From an uncultured Bacteroidales bacterium (GTDB lineage: Bacteria > Bacteroidota > Bacteroidia > Bacteroidales > Bacteroidaceae): a DNA stretch of 57,483 nucleotides. Below the pieces are notes generated by a model. It was not told the origin of the DNA and made no database searches. It saw only the letters and a list, made by a program, of their open reading frames with translations. The stretch spans positions 1 to 57,483 of the forward strand of contig CACXXT010000017.1 of assembly GCA_902771725.1 (NCBI GenBank), read 5' to 3'. The translations under genes and the position numbers were made by a program. This document shows positions 46,714-53,764 of the stretch, piece by piece (the first letter of the stretch is position 1; each line of letters starts with the position of its first letter).

Positions 46714-47529
46714 TTACTTAGCGCTACCGAGGTACAAGGTCGGTACAAATGCCACTTCCTTGAAGGCATAGCGGCGCAGGCGTCCCTGCTCATCGCGCAG
46801 CACGAGGTGCCCGCCGGTTTCCACATCTGCGATTTCGGCGAGGAAAGGCGTGGCGGAAGAGGCATCGCGATAGGGATGCATCCCCTCGCGGCGATAGAGG
46901 GCAGCGAGGTAAGAGGCATGCAGCGTGGCGGCAGCATCTGCCTGTTCTTCGAGAGCGGCATAGTGCCGGCGGAAGCGGGTGACGATGGCATCGAGGACCA
47001 GCGGACGCGGCGTGTCGCGCCCCACCAGCTGACGCAGTGATACGGGGTTGGGAGCATCGCTGTGGAACTCCGCCTGGTTGATGTTCACGCCACAGCCGAT
47101 GATGCAGCGTCCGATGCGGCTGCCGGTCAGCTCATTCTCTATCAGTATTCCACCAATCTTGCGGTCGCCCACGTAGATGTCGTTGGGCCACTTGACCGAG
47201 ATGGCATCGGGGCTCCCTCCCGTACTGGGAGCCGGTCCGCCCAGAAACTCGGTCAGGGCATCGCGGACGGATAGGGCGATGGCCTCGCTGAGCAGGAACA
47301 GCTGCGCCGGCGACAGGAAGGTGGGATGCAGCAGCAGGCTGAAAAGCAGGTTCTGCCCTGCGGCGGACTCCCAGGAATTACCGGTCTGTCCGCGTCCGGC
47401 CGTCTGATATTCGGCACTGACGAGGGTGAGTTCTGCCGGCTGCGCTGGGCGGTAGTCGGCGAGGAACGAGTTCGTGGACACAGTCTCATCAAGTTCGATG
47501 AAGCGGAAGGACGGAGATGAATCGAGCAT
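46714..47529 (-). CDS. birA: Biotin--[acetyl-CoA-carboxylase] ligase
   Basis: A 271-residue biotin protein ligase. STNSFL, GRGQTGNSWES (biotin/AMP loop), VKWPNDIYVGDRKIGGILIE and GCGVNIN are the family blocks. There is no N-terminal DNA-binding domain, so it is a monofunctional enzyme and not a repressor. The ATG at 47527-47529 follows a promoter box at 47578-47586. A 22-bp imperfect copy of its 3' end occurs at 45006-45027. Confidence 0.93.
   Translation of the reverse strand: MLDSSPSFRFIELDETVSTNSFLADYRPAQPAELTLVSAEYQTAGRGQTGNSWESAAGQNLLFSLLLHPTFLSPAQLFLLSEAIALSVRDALTEFLGGPAPSTGGSPDAISVKWPNDIYVGDRKIGGILIENELTGSRIGRCIIGCGVNINQAEFHSDAPNPVSLRQLVGRDTPRPLVLDAIVTRFRRHYAALEEQADAAATLHASYLAALYRREGMHPYRDASSATPFLAEIADVETGGHLVLRDEQGRLRRYAFKEVAFVPTLYLGSAK
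46716..46737. repeat. birA 3'-end segment that is repeated at 45006-45027
   Basis: This 22-bp stretch inside the last codons of birA is the partner of the imperfect copy at 45006-45027. Between the two lie 1.69 kb with the DUF4143 ATPase. Confidence 0.6.
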
Positions 47530-47577
47530 AATCAATAGATATAGAGGAACGGGCGTTGCGCGTGCGTTATAAACGCT

Positions 47578-47586
47578 GCAAAGGTA
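47578..47586 (-). promoter_or_regulatory. -7 promoter box for birA
   Basis: The minus strand reads TACCTTTGC, about 49 bases upstream of the birA ATG. Confidence 0.7.
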
Positions 47587-47691
47587 CGACCTTTTTCCGG
47601 CTTCACGAAGCAAAATCCCCTTTTTCTTTCACCCCGCCACCCCGCCAAGTACATTTTTCAGCATTTGCCGACCAGGAACCACCCAGCCTTT

Positions 47692-47728
47692 TTCTGAAAA
47701 GTTTGTTGCGAAACTATACACTATACAC
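47692..47728 (-). repeat. 37-bp repeat, copy A (inverted)
   Basis: The minus strand begins GTGTATAGTGTATAG and ends ACAAACTTTTCAGAA. It is identical over the 37 bases to copies B and C but in the opposite orientation. It lies upstream of birA and before the vapE leader. Confidence 0.9.
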
Positions 47729-48128
47729 AAAAAACATGCTGTTCAGCATCCTTTGCATGGGCTGAACACATCGCATACCCGCCGGCTGAAAGAAAACCAT
47801 ATTCTTCCAGACCTATAAGTAACCACGGCAGTATGGTAGATTTCACCCGCCAAAATCCTATCTTGAAACCACGGTTTGGGTCGCAAAACCCACCGCGTGG
47901 TTCGTATGTTTCACCACTTGGTTTTTATAAACCACCGAGTGGTTTTTAGCATACGGCCTAATGTGTGGAACCATACACCTGCTTCTTCAAAGGTATACAT
48001 CAGGACGTCCGAAAGTTATATCAAGGCCGAATCCGGCCATACAGCCTGATGCATAACCGCTTGAAACCTTGCGTTTTGCGAAAACACAAAATTTCAAACG
48101 GGGACTTGACAAACGCAAAAAAATTTTG
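47729..48128. other. Non-coding stretch between repeat A and the vapE promoter
   Basis: About 400 bases with no credible gene. TGTTCAGC (47740) and GCTGAACA (47761) form a hairpin. A cluster of CCAC...GTGG motifs lies at about 47820-47945, ending in AAACCAC-CGA-GTGGTTT (47929-47945), a terminator-like hairpin followed by T. Confidence 0.6.
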
Positions 48129-48137
48129 TATCTTTGC
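48129..48137 (+). promoter_or_regulatory. Promoter for the VapE-family gene
   Basis: TATCTTTGC with CTTG at 48105-48108, 20 bases upstream. It lies 50 bases before the ATG at 48188. Confidence 0.8.
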
Positions 48138-48187
48138 ACCCGGATTCAATTCACAAATTATGTTTAACCTTTAAATTTTCAAAAAAC

Positions 48188-49363
48188 ATGAACAACAAAA
48201 ACATCAACCCCCAGAACCCCACACAGGAGTTCATCATGGCAAACTACCAGTTTCGCCGCAACATCATCAGCGGAAAGACAGAATTCCGCGCATGTAGTAC
48301 TAACAAGGAGGAGCCCCAGGAGGAATTCAGGGTCTTCACCGTGGAGGACCTGAACAGCCTCATCCTCGCCGCCAAGGAAGCGCTGCCCGACCGCAAGGGC
48401 GTCCGCGACGAGGTGAAGACCGTCGTCAAGTCCCGCCTGGTAGCCGACTACGATCCCATCGCCGGCTGGCTCGGCGAGTGCCCGGAGTGGGACGGCAAGA
48501 ACCACGTCGACGCACTCCTCAACCGCCTGCCGGGCCTGAGCGCCGAGGAGCGCTACTGGATGCACCTCTGGCTGCGATGCATGGTGGCCCACTGGATGCA
48601 GAAGGACAGCCTCCACGGCAACGAGGTGGTGCCCACCTTCATCGGAAGGCAAGGATGCGGAAAGACCACTTTCTGCCGGCTGCTGCTGCCCGAGGAGCTG
48701 CGCGTGTACTTCCTCGACCACGTGAACCTCGCCAACAAGTTCGACAAGGAGATGGCGCTGACCAACAACCTGCTCGTGAACATCGACGAGCTGGATCAGG
48801 TGCGACGCAGCCAGCAGGCAGAGCTCAAGCAGCTCCTCTCCAAGAGTCGCGTCAACGGCCGACCCATCTACGGTCACGCTCAGGAGGACCGCCGGCGCTA
48901 CGCCAGCTTCGTGGCCACCACCAACAACCGCCACCCCCTGCACGACCCCACCGGCAGCCGACGCTTCCTCTGCATTGAGATTCCCGAGGGACAGCTCATA
49001 GACAATGAAACGCCCATCGACTACCGACAGCTCTATGCACAGCTGAAGGCCGAGGTGGAGCAGGGCGAGCGCTTCTGGTTCAGCGAAGAGGAAGTGGCGG
49101 CACTCCAGCGCGCCAACGCCAAGTACCAGTCCACCGTGGATCTCGAACGCATCGTCTGCGACGTCTTCCGTCAGCCTCGCTCCGACGAGCCCTGCCGTCC
49201 GCTGACCATGTCCGAGGTCATCGAGTACATCCAGTGCGACTACCCCTTCGTGCAGCCCACACGCAGCATGAAGATCCAGCTCGGCCTGGCACTCGCCGCC
49301 CAGGGCTTTGAGTCCAAGCGCGAAGCCGCCGGCTACTCCTACTTCGTGGTGCCGTGCCGCTAA
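48188..49363 (+). CDS. VapE-family P-loop ATPase (DUF3874 type)
   Basis: A 391-residue protein of the virulence-associated protein E group, related to superfamily 3 helicases of phages and satellites. The P-loop is GRQGCGKT (153-160), followed by the Walker B-like LLVNIDELD and ATTNNRHPLHDPTGSRRFLC, a sensor/arginine region. Upstream, WLGECPEWDGKNHVDALL is typical of VapE. It is usually part of mobile elements, but stands alone here without primase or integrase. The ATG at 48188 follows the promoter; a second possible start is 16 codons later. Its last 86 bases, stop codon included, and downstream terminator are repeated at 51525. Confidence 0.85.
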   Translation: MNNKNINPQNPTQEFIMANYQFRRNIISGKTEFRACSTNKEEPQEEFRVFTVEDLNSLILAAKEALPDRKGVRDEVKTVVKSRLVADYDPIAGWLGECPEWDGKNHVDALLNRLPGLSAEERYWMHLWLRCMVAHWMQKDSLHGNEVVPTFIGRQGCGKTTFCRLLLPEELRVYFLDHVNLANKFDKEMALTNNLLVNIDELDQVRRSQQAELKQLLSKSRVNGRPIYGHAQEDRRRYASFVATTNNRHPLHDPTGSRRFLCIEIPEGQLIDNETPIDYRQLYAQLKAEVEQGERFWFSEEEVAALQRANAKYQSTVDLERIVCDVFRQPRSDEPCRPLTMSEVIEYIQCDYPFVQPTRSMKIQLGLALAAQGFESKREAAGYSYFVVPCR

Positions 49364-49397
49364 CCCCTCACCTCTAGCATCCCACCATCCTTCCAGA

Positions 49398-49428
49398 AGA
49401 AGGGGGCAGCCACCAGCTGCCCCCTTCT
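49398..49428 (+). terminator. Terminator of vapE
   Basis: AGAAGGGGGCAGC pairs perfectly with GCTGCCCCCTTCT around CACCA. The same hairpin recurs at 51645-51675. Confidence 0.85.
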
Positions 49429-49446
49429 CGTTTTCACACTCCGCTT

Positions 49447-49483
49447 GTGTATAGTGTATAGTTTCGCAACAAACTTTTCAGAA
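49447..49483 (+). repeat. 37-bp repeat, copy B
   Basis: GTGTATAGTGTATAG... to ...CTTTTCAGAA, immediately after the vapE terminator. Inside it, AGTTT and AAACT form a short inverted repeat around CGCAAC. Confidence 0.92.
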
Positions 49484-49574
49484 AATTCCAACCAGCAACG
49501 CCTAAAACACATCTTTAAAGCAACCAAAATAGCTCTTTCTTGGCAAAATATTTGGATGTTTGACGAAAAAGATA

Positions 49575-49583
49575 TAATTTTGC
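49575..49583 (+). promoter_or_regulatory. Promoter for the AbiE operon
   Basis: TAATTTTGC with TTTG at 49551-49554, 20 bases upstream. It lies 16 bases before the AbiEi start. Confidence 0.8.
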
Positions 49584-49599
49584 GGCAGCAAAAAGAGAT

Positions 49600-50352
49600 A
49601 TGACAGCAACGGAAGCTATATTGAATTACGCAGTGGCACAAGGTGGTACCTTCCATCGGAAGGACCTATTGCGTGAAGTTGCCCGCCAGCAGACGGGTAT
49701 CAAGGACAGTGCGATTACCCTCCAGATTAACCGGATGCTTGCATCAGGCTCGCTTCGCAGGGTAGGTCATGGTGTGTATGAATTGGCTCATGACAGTCTG
49801 CCAGAATTCGTATATCAGCCATCAGAGACAGAAAAAAACATCTATTTGAGTCTAAAACAGAAGTTTCCACTCCTTGATATATGTATTTGGAGTCCACGTG
49901 TGCTTGCTTCGTTCATGCTCCATGTACCAGACATCGGCTATGTTTTCGTGGATGTGGAGAAAGATGGTATGGAGACGGTATTCCATGCATTGCAGGAAAT
50001 GGAACTTGGCAGAAACATCCTACTGTCACCGTCACCCATAGACTGCGACCGCTATCTGACGGGTACTGATGCCATTGTGGTACGTCAGTTGATAGGTCAG
50101 TCGCCATTGACCATCGTGGGCGGCTGCCAGGTGCCGCGCATAGAGAAAATCCTTGTCGATGCCATTGGCGACAACGAACTGCTGTTCGCCAGCGGTTCCG
50201 AGATATACAATATATATGAGTTCGCGCGTGGGAGGAATCATGTCAACATGAGCAAACTGTTGAGATATGCCTCTCGCCGCAACCGAAAAGAGAAAGTAAA
50301 ACAAATCATACAAACAATAGAACATGATCAATCCCAAGAGCAGAAGCCTTGA
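49600..50352 (+). CDS. AbiEi-type antitoxin
   Basis: A 250-residue protein that precedes and overlaps an AbiEii toxin. Residues 1-65 form a winged helix-turn-helix (LNYAVAQGGTFHRKDLLREV and INRMLASGSLRRVGHGVYEL), expected to bind the operon promoter. The rest resembles the DUF6577-like domain of AbiEi-related proteins (WSPRVLASFMLHVPDIGYVF). In type IV AbiE systems this partner neutralises the nucleotidyltransferase toxin and represses transcription. The gene is lower in GC than vapE. Confidence 0.78.
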   Translation: MTATEAILNYAVAQGGTFHRKDLLREVARQQTGIKDSAITLQINRMLASGSLRRVGHGVYELAHDSLPEFVYQPSETEKNIYLSLKQKFPLLDICIWSPRVLASFMLHVPDIGYVFVDVEKDGMETVFHALQEMELGRNILLSPSPIDCDRYLTGTDAIVVRQLIGQSPLTIVGGCQVPRIEKILVDAIGDNELLFASGSEIYNIYEFARGRNHVNMSKLLRYASRRNRKEKVKQIIQTIEHDQSQEQKP

Positions 50353-51355
50353 GTGGATAACTGAAGCCGCCCGCCAAATAGGTGTCCACGACATTGCATT
50401 GGTAGAAAAGACCATCCGTGCCTTTTCTCTGCTTGAAGCACTGACTCGCTCTGGCTGTCCCTTCATCTTCAAGGGCGGCAGTTCGCTGATGCTTCACCTG
50501 AACACCAGCAAACGATTGTCAATAGACATTGACATCATCTGTCCTCCAGGAACCGTCATAGAGGAATATCTCAGCCAGTATGCCGAAGAATATGGATTCG
50601 GCAACGTGGAACTCGTAGAGCGCATCTCGCGCACAGATGTACCGAAGCAACACGCCAAGTTCTACTACGAAGTGAGCTATCCCGGTAATGGTGGACAGGA
50701 CAAGATACTGCTTGACGTGCTCTTCGAGGAAACGCACTATTCCCAGATTGTGTCGCTACCCATACAGAGTCCGCTACTGGTGACCGACGAGCCGCTTGTC
50801 ATGGTTAGTCTGCCGAGTCATGAAGATTTGTTGGGCGACAAATTGACGGCTTTCGCTCCACACACGACGGGCATTCCATTCTTCAAGGGCCAGAAGAAAT
50901 GTACGATGGAGATTATCAAGCAGCTCTTTGACGTAGCCTCATTGTTCGACATCACAGACGACCTGACCATCACCCACCAGACCTTCATGAAGTTTGCCAA
51001 GGTGGAACTGCAATATCGCAACCTGCCATCAGATGACATCAGGCAGGTGCTTGACGACATCTACCAGACGACTATCACCATCTGTATGCGAGGTTTGGTG
51101 AATTCAGAGGAATACAAACTCCTGCAAGATGGCATTAGTCGTATTGGCAATTTCATTCACAGCGAGAAGTACACTTTAGATTCTGCCATCGTCAATGCAG
51201 CCAAAGTGGCTTACCTCAGCCGACTTTTGGAGAAAGGGATTAACGAGATACGACACTATACACCTGACGATATAGGTATGTTGGCATCACGATATAGGTA
51301 TGTTGGCATCACAGGCTCTTCAACTCCCTATGCCTACCAAACTCAACAAACTTAA
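50324..51355 (+). CDS. AbiEii-type nucleotidyltransferase toxin with frameshifted C-terminus
   Basis: A 343-residue member of the AbiEii/AbiGii toxin family. FIFKGGSSLMLHL (GGSSL at 51-55) and RLSIDIDI with D68 and D70 form the nucleotidyltransferase site; LGDKLTAF and the later helical part also fit. Such toxins modify tRNA 3' ends or other targets. A perfect 22-bp tandem duplication at 51269-51312 shifts the frame, replacing the natural tail by about 22 unrelated residues ending at 51355. Removing one copy gives a 354-residue product ending at the stop at 51408-51410. It overlaps the antitoxin gene by 29 bases. Activity of the present form is uncertain. Confidence 0.8.
   Translation: MINPKSRSLEWITEAARQIGVHDIALVEKTIRAFSLLEALTRSGCPFIFKGGSSLMLHLNTSKRLSIDIDIICPPGTVIEEYLSQYAEEYGFGNVELVERISRTDVPKQHAKFYYEVSYPGNGGQDKILLDVLFEETHYSQIVSLPIQSPLLVTDEPLVMVSLPSHEDLLGDKLTAFAPHTTGIPFFKGQKKCTMEIIKQLFDVASLFDITDDLTITHQTFMKFAKVELQYRNLPSDDIRQVLDDIYQTTITICMRGLVNSEEYKLLQDGISRIGNFIHSEKYTLDSAIVNAAKVAYLSRLLEKGINEIRHYTPDDIGMLASRYRYVGITGSSTPYAYQTQQT
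51269..51312 (+). repeat. Perfect 22-bp tandem duplication in the AbiEii gene
   Basis: GATATAGGTATGTTGGCATC plus AC occurs twice back to back (51269-51290 and 51291-51312). As 22 is not a multiple of three, it changes the reading frame of the toxin. Confidence 0.95.
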
Positions 51356-51410
51356 AAAGACACATCCCGAGGCATTCTTCTATCTAAATGAGGTACAACG
51401 AATGGGATAG
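51356..51410 (+). pseudogene. Lost C-terminal coding part of AbiEii
   Basis: In the frame restored by deleting one 22-bp copy, codons run on through ALQLPMPTKLNKL and THPEAFFYLNEVQRMG to a TAG at 51408-51410. This looks like a genuine protein end and shows the tandem copy is recent. Confidence 0.75.
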
Positions 51411-51644
51411 GGTGAGGGCGGTTCTGAGCCGTGTTTTAATGATGGAGCTTCCCCGTGGGCGGGAGAATGAACCGCTGTGGCAATGAAGCAAATATAACAT
51501 CGAGGCGGGCGAGGATGCGCATTTAGCTCGGCCTGGCACTCGCCGCACAGGGCTTTGAGTCCAAGCGCGAAGCCGCCGGCTACTCCTACTTCGTGGTGCC
51601 GTGCCGCTAACCCCTCTCCTCTCCCATCCCACCATCCTTCCAGA

Positions 51645-51675
51645 AGAAGGGGGCAGCCACCAGCTGCCCCCTTCT
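51645..51675 (+). terminator. Copy of the vapE terminator
   Basis: Same 13-bp stem and CACCA loop as at 49398-49428. It would end the AbiE transcript here. Confidence 0.75.
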
Positions 51676-51693
51676 TGTTTTCAAACTCCGCTT

Positions 51694-51730
51694 GTGTATA
51701 GTGTATAGTTTCGCAACAAACTTTTCAGAA
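51694..51730 (+). repeat. 37-bp repeat, copy C
   Basis: Identical to copy B. The 3' end extends to CTTTTCAGAAAAG, a perfect 6+1+6 palindrome. Confidence 0.92.
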
Positions 51731-51762
51731 AAGTAGATGAACACAATTAGTTTACATTTTAG

Positions 51763-51822
51763 ACACAGAGACGAAGAGTCACAGAGAATATATATATAAA
51801 CTCTGTGTCTCCGTGCCTCTGT
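51763..51822. repeat. Imperfect inverted repeat with AT loop
   Basis: CACAGAGACGAAGAGTCACA and ACTCTGTGTCTCCGTGCCTC are near-complementary arms of about 22-24 bases around a TATATATA-type loop. Similar CTCTGTGTCTC sequences are known as dispersed repeats in other genomes; function unknown. Confidence 0.6.
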
Positions 51823-51855
51823 AAAGGACAAAAGGATGAAGATTTAACGCATTAC

Positions 51856-51875
51856 GCTCGACCTTTGGTCGCTTG
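51856..51875. repeat. Dispersed hairpin repeat, copy 2
   Basis: GCTCGACCTTTGGTCGCTTG, identical to 45093-45112. Confidence 0.75.
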
Positions 51876-52113
51876 CACGGAAAGAACTTTTGTAAACCAC
51901 AAAAAAACGCGGAAAGTGTGCAATGATATGGCTATATAGTTCGTCCTGATGTGTAAATGGTTATTCATAAGGGGTTACCGAAATAAGACAAATAATGGAG
52001 CTACCAACCTAAAGACTCGCCCAAAATGTCGAAAACGGCAAAATAATTACAAGTTTCGACCCTTTATAAGGAATTATTTTGTACCAAAGTATGTCAACAG
52101 TCAGTAAGGGAGC

Positions 52114-52126
52114 GCCCCGAAGGGGC
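52114..52126. repeat. Short GC hairpin
   Basis: GCCCC-GAA-GGGGC. It lies 37 bases before the larger inverted repeat at 52164-52221 and probably belongs to the same REP-like element. Confidence 0.6.
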
Positions 52127-52163
52127 AATAAGATGTCAGGGTAGCGGATTACAGCCATATACG

Positions 52164-52221
52164 CGCCCTGTAAAGGCAAAAGAATGGTCATCAGACATAA
52201 ATCTTTTGCCCTTACAGGGCG
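52164..52221. repeat. REP-like inverted repeat
   Basis: CGCCCTGTAAAGGCAAAAGA pairs with TCTTTTGCCCTTACAGGGCG (one mismatch in 20) around an 18-base loop. The flanks (ACCCAGGTGG and CCCTGGGCTAAC to about 52310) look like a larger dispersed element that I recall from Bacteroidales genomes. Confidence 0.7.
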
Positions 52222-52320
52222 AAATTCACATTTGTCCGCATACCCAGGTGGATTCCAAGATGGAACTATTACGTGTTCCATTTGGGAGACTTGCCCTGGG
52301 CTAACATATCGCTGCCCTTT

Positions 52321-52336
52321 CTTGAAGTGTCAAGCG
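52321..52336. repeat. Dispersed hairpin repeat, partial inverted copy
   Basis: CTTGAAGTGTCAAGCG is the reverse complement of 45107-45122. Confidence 0.6.
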
Positions 52337-52406
52337 TCTCTTCGAGCCGAGCGCAGGGCGTTATTTACTTGCGAAACTTGAATCATTTATTCTAAATAAT
52401 TATTTG

Positions 52407-52415
52407 TATCTTTGT
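52407..52415 (+). promoter_or_regulatory. -7 box before the ATPase remnant
   Basis: TATCTTTGT, 22 bases upstream of the ATG at 52437. It appears intact although the gene behind it is destroyed. Confidence 0.5.
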
Positions 52416-52436
52416 CGACAAAAAATGGATATTATT

Positions 52437-52550
52437 ATGGAAAAGAAACTTATTGCGAGAGATAGAGAGTGCTCTATGCTACGGGACTGCATGGAGTCAG
52501 ACCGTTCTGAATTTGTTATCGTATATGGAAGAAGGTGCGTGGTAAAGTAA
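52437..52550 (+). pseudogene. 5' fragment of an ATPase gene
   Basis: The first 37 codons read MEKKLIARDRECSMLRDCM and FVIVYGRRCVVK, then a stop. This matches the N-terminus of ATP-binding proteins of the type GREYE...YGRRRVGKT; the P-loop would follow but is lost. Only this stub and its promoter remain. Confidence 0.7.
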
Positions 52551-52648
52551 TCATTTTCCATGAAATGCGCGCAACTACCGACTAGTTCTTCTTGAAAAGA
52601 GGCTAAAAACAGGATGAATTTATGCATTCCTGGTAGCTTTTCCAACTT

Positions 52649-53090
52649 TCAAAGGTGTTCACAACACCGTCCGATAGTCGCGACAATTACCCACATTCCA
52701 TCATTATCCTTGCCTTCATGCTTCAGAATACCTTTCTTCCGCATTACAGAAAGGTCACGTTCGATAGCGCGTTGGCTCACCTACAAAGTCTCCGACATTA
52801 GTTTGCCGGTGATTGTCAGAGACTCTTTGATGAATTTGAGGATTTTCTGCTGACGCTCAGTAAGTTTCGTCTCCGTCATATCTCCGTCATTGTCTCCGAC
52901 ATTCGGGTTGTCGGAAGAGCAAAAATGATGGTCTGAATTGGGCTGGAGTAGATTTGGACATAGGCTACAGTTCGTCTTTATAACCATCCAAAGCTTTGGT
53001 CTCATTACAGATACGTGTGAGTCCGCTACCTCGCTTCTCCATGTATTCAAGCTGAGCCATAACGTTTGCCTGTATGGGATTGCGCATTTC
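52649..53090 (-). pseudogene. Broken AlbA_2/RecG-like ATP-binding protein, C-terminal part
   Basis: The minus strand reads MRNPIQANVMAQLEYMEKRG then SGLTRICNETKALDGYKDEL, a stop, and further on a winged-helix tail (LTERQQKILKFIKESLTITG, then SQRAIERDLSVMRKKGILKH). This is the usual C-terminus of AlbA_2 (Schlafen-like) DNA-binding ATPases in Bacteroidales. There is a frame break, an in-frame TAG after SETL (near 52780), and no N-terminal domain, so it is dead. Confidence 0.75.
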
Positions 53091-53216
53091 GGAAGATACA
53101 GATCAGTTCCTTATTCTCTTTCATCAAAGAATCCTCATTTACGGGATTCCGATTTTGTTTCAGAGACGCAAATACGACCTTCTTTCGAACTTCTTAAGAA
53201 ATTTATTTTAGAAAAA

Positions 53217-53249
53217 TTTGGTGGGAAGGGGATTTTTTTGTAGTTTTGC
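53217..53249 (+). promoter_or_regulatory. Promoter for the small lipoprotein
   Basis: TTTG at 53217-53220 and TAGTTTTGC at 53241-53249, with the standard 20-base spacer. The leader to the ATG is 83 bases. Confidence 0.8.
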
Positions 53250-53332
53250 GGCGGAATCGGGGAGAAATCCCGGTTCGCAAATGACCTTAAGCAGGTCACA
53301 ACATTTATTAACATTAAAAACTTACTTAAACG

Positions 53333-53704
53333 ATGAAAAAATCAGTTCTGGCATTCTGCGCCATGGCAGCAATGCTGTGCAGTTGCACGGCAGTTAAGCA
53401 AACGGCTTCTGAACAAGATGTTAACAGTCAGATTCGTAGTGGTGTCTACGCTACAATGGATGTATCGAACAAGAAAATCAGCTATACGCTGAACACGACT
53501 CCTGCTATTCGTCGCGGTGGGGTACAGAATTGTGTCAACGCCGCCATTCATGAAGCACTCAAGCAACATGGGGATGCTGACGTACTAGTTCAAACGGAGA
53601 AAGCTGTGATTGAGCGCAAAGGGCTTTTCGGCAAAAAGGTTCGCAGTGTGACCGTGACGGGATACCCTGCAAAATATGTGAACTTTGAGAATGCCCCTCA
53701 ATAG
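53333..53704 (+). CDS. Small lipoprotein of unknown function
   Basis: A 123-residue protein with a lipoprotein signal (MAAMLCSC, lipidated C18). The mature part has SYTLNTTPAIRRGGVQNCVN and KKVRSVTVTGYPAKYVNF, a pattern I recall from conserved Bacteroidales lipoproteins without a defined role. It has a complete promoter and a downstream hairpin and is the only intact gene between repeats C and D. Confidence 0.8.
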   Translation: MKKSVLAFCAMAAMLCSCTAVKQTASEQDVNSQIRSGVYATMDVSNKKISYTLNTTPAIRRGGVQNCVNAAIHEALKQHGDADVLVQTEKAVIERKGLFGKKVRSVTVTGYPAKYVNFENAPQ

Positions 53705-53737
53705 TGTAGATTGATAACCTCTTATTATTTTAGAATG

Positions 53738-53764
53738 CGCGATTGCCGATTTTTGGCGATCGCG
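53738..53764 (+). terminator. Terminator of the lipoprotein gene
   Basis: CGCGATTGCC pairs with GGCGATCGCG (one G-T) around a T-rich loop, 34 bases after the stop codon. Confidence 0.65.

Larger units (their letters stand above)
49278..49485 (+). repeat. 208-bp direct repeat, left copy
   Basis: Starts 83 bases before the vapE stop codon and runs through the terminator and 37-bp repeat B. It matches 51525-51732 with about six mismatches and no gaps. Confidence 0.92.
51525..51732 (+). repeat. 208-bp direct repeat, right copy
   Basis: A copy of 49278-49485 containing the last 86 bases of a vapE gene, stop codon included, without its upstream part, plus the terminator and 37-bp repeat C. It begins abruptly after GATGCGCATTT. 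Confidence 0.92.

Noticed and set aside
49360..49656. Minus-strand open frame across repeat B, similar to frames at repeats A, C and D
   Set aside because: The similarity arises only because the same repeated DNA is translated. There is no independent coding evidence.
52184..52381. Open frame across the REP-like element
   Set aside because: Its sequence follows the inverted repeat; frames of this kind are usually annotation artefacts of the repeat.
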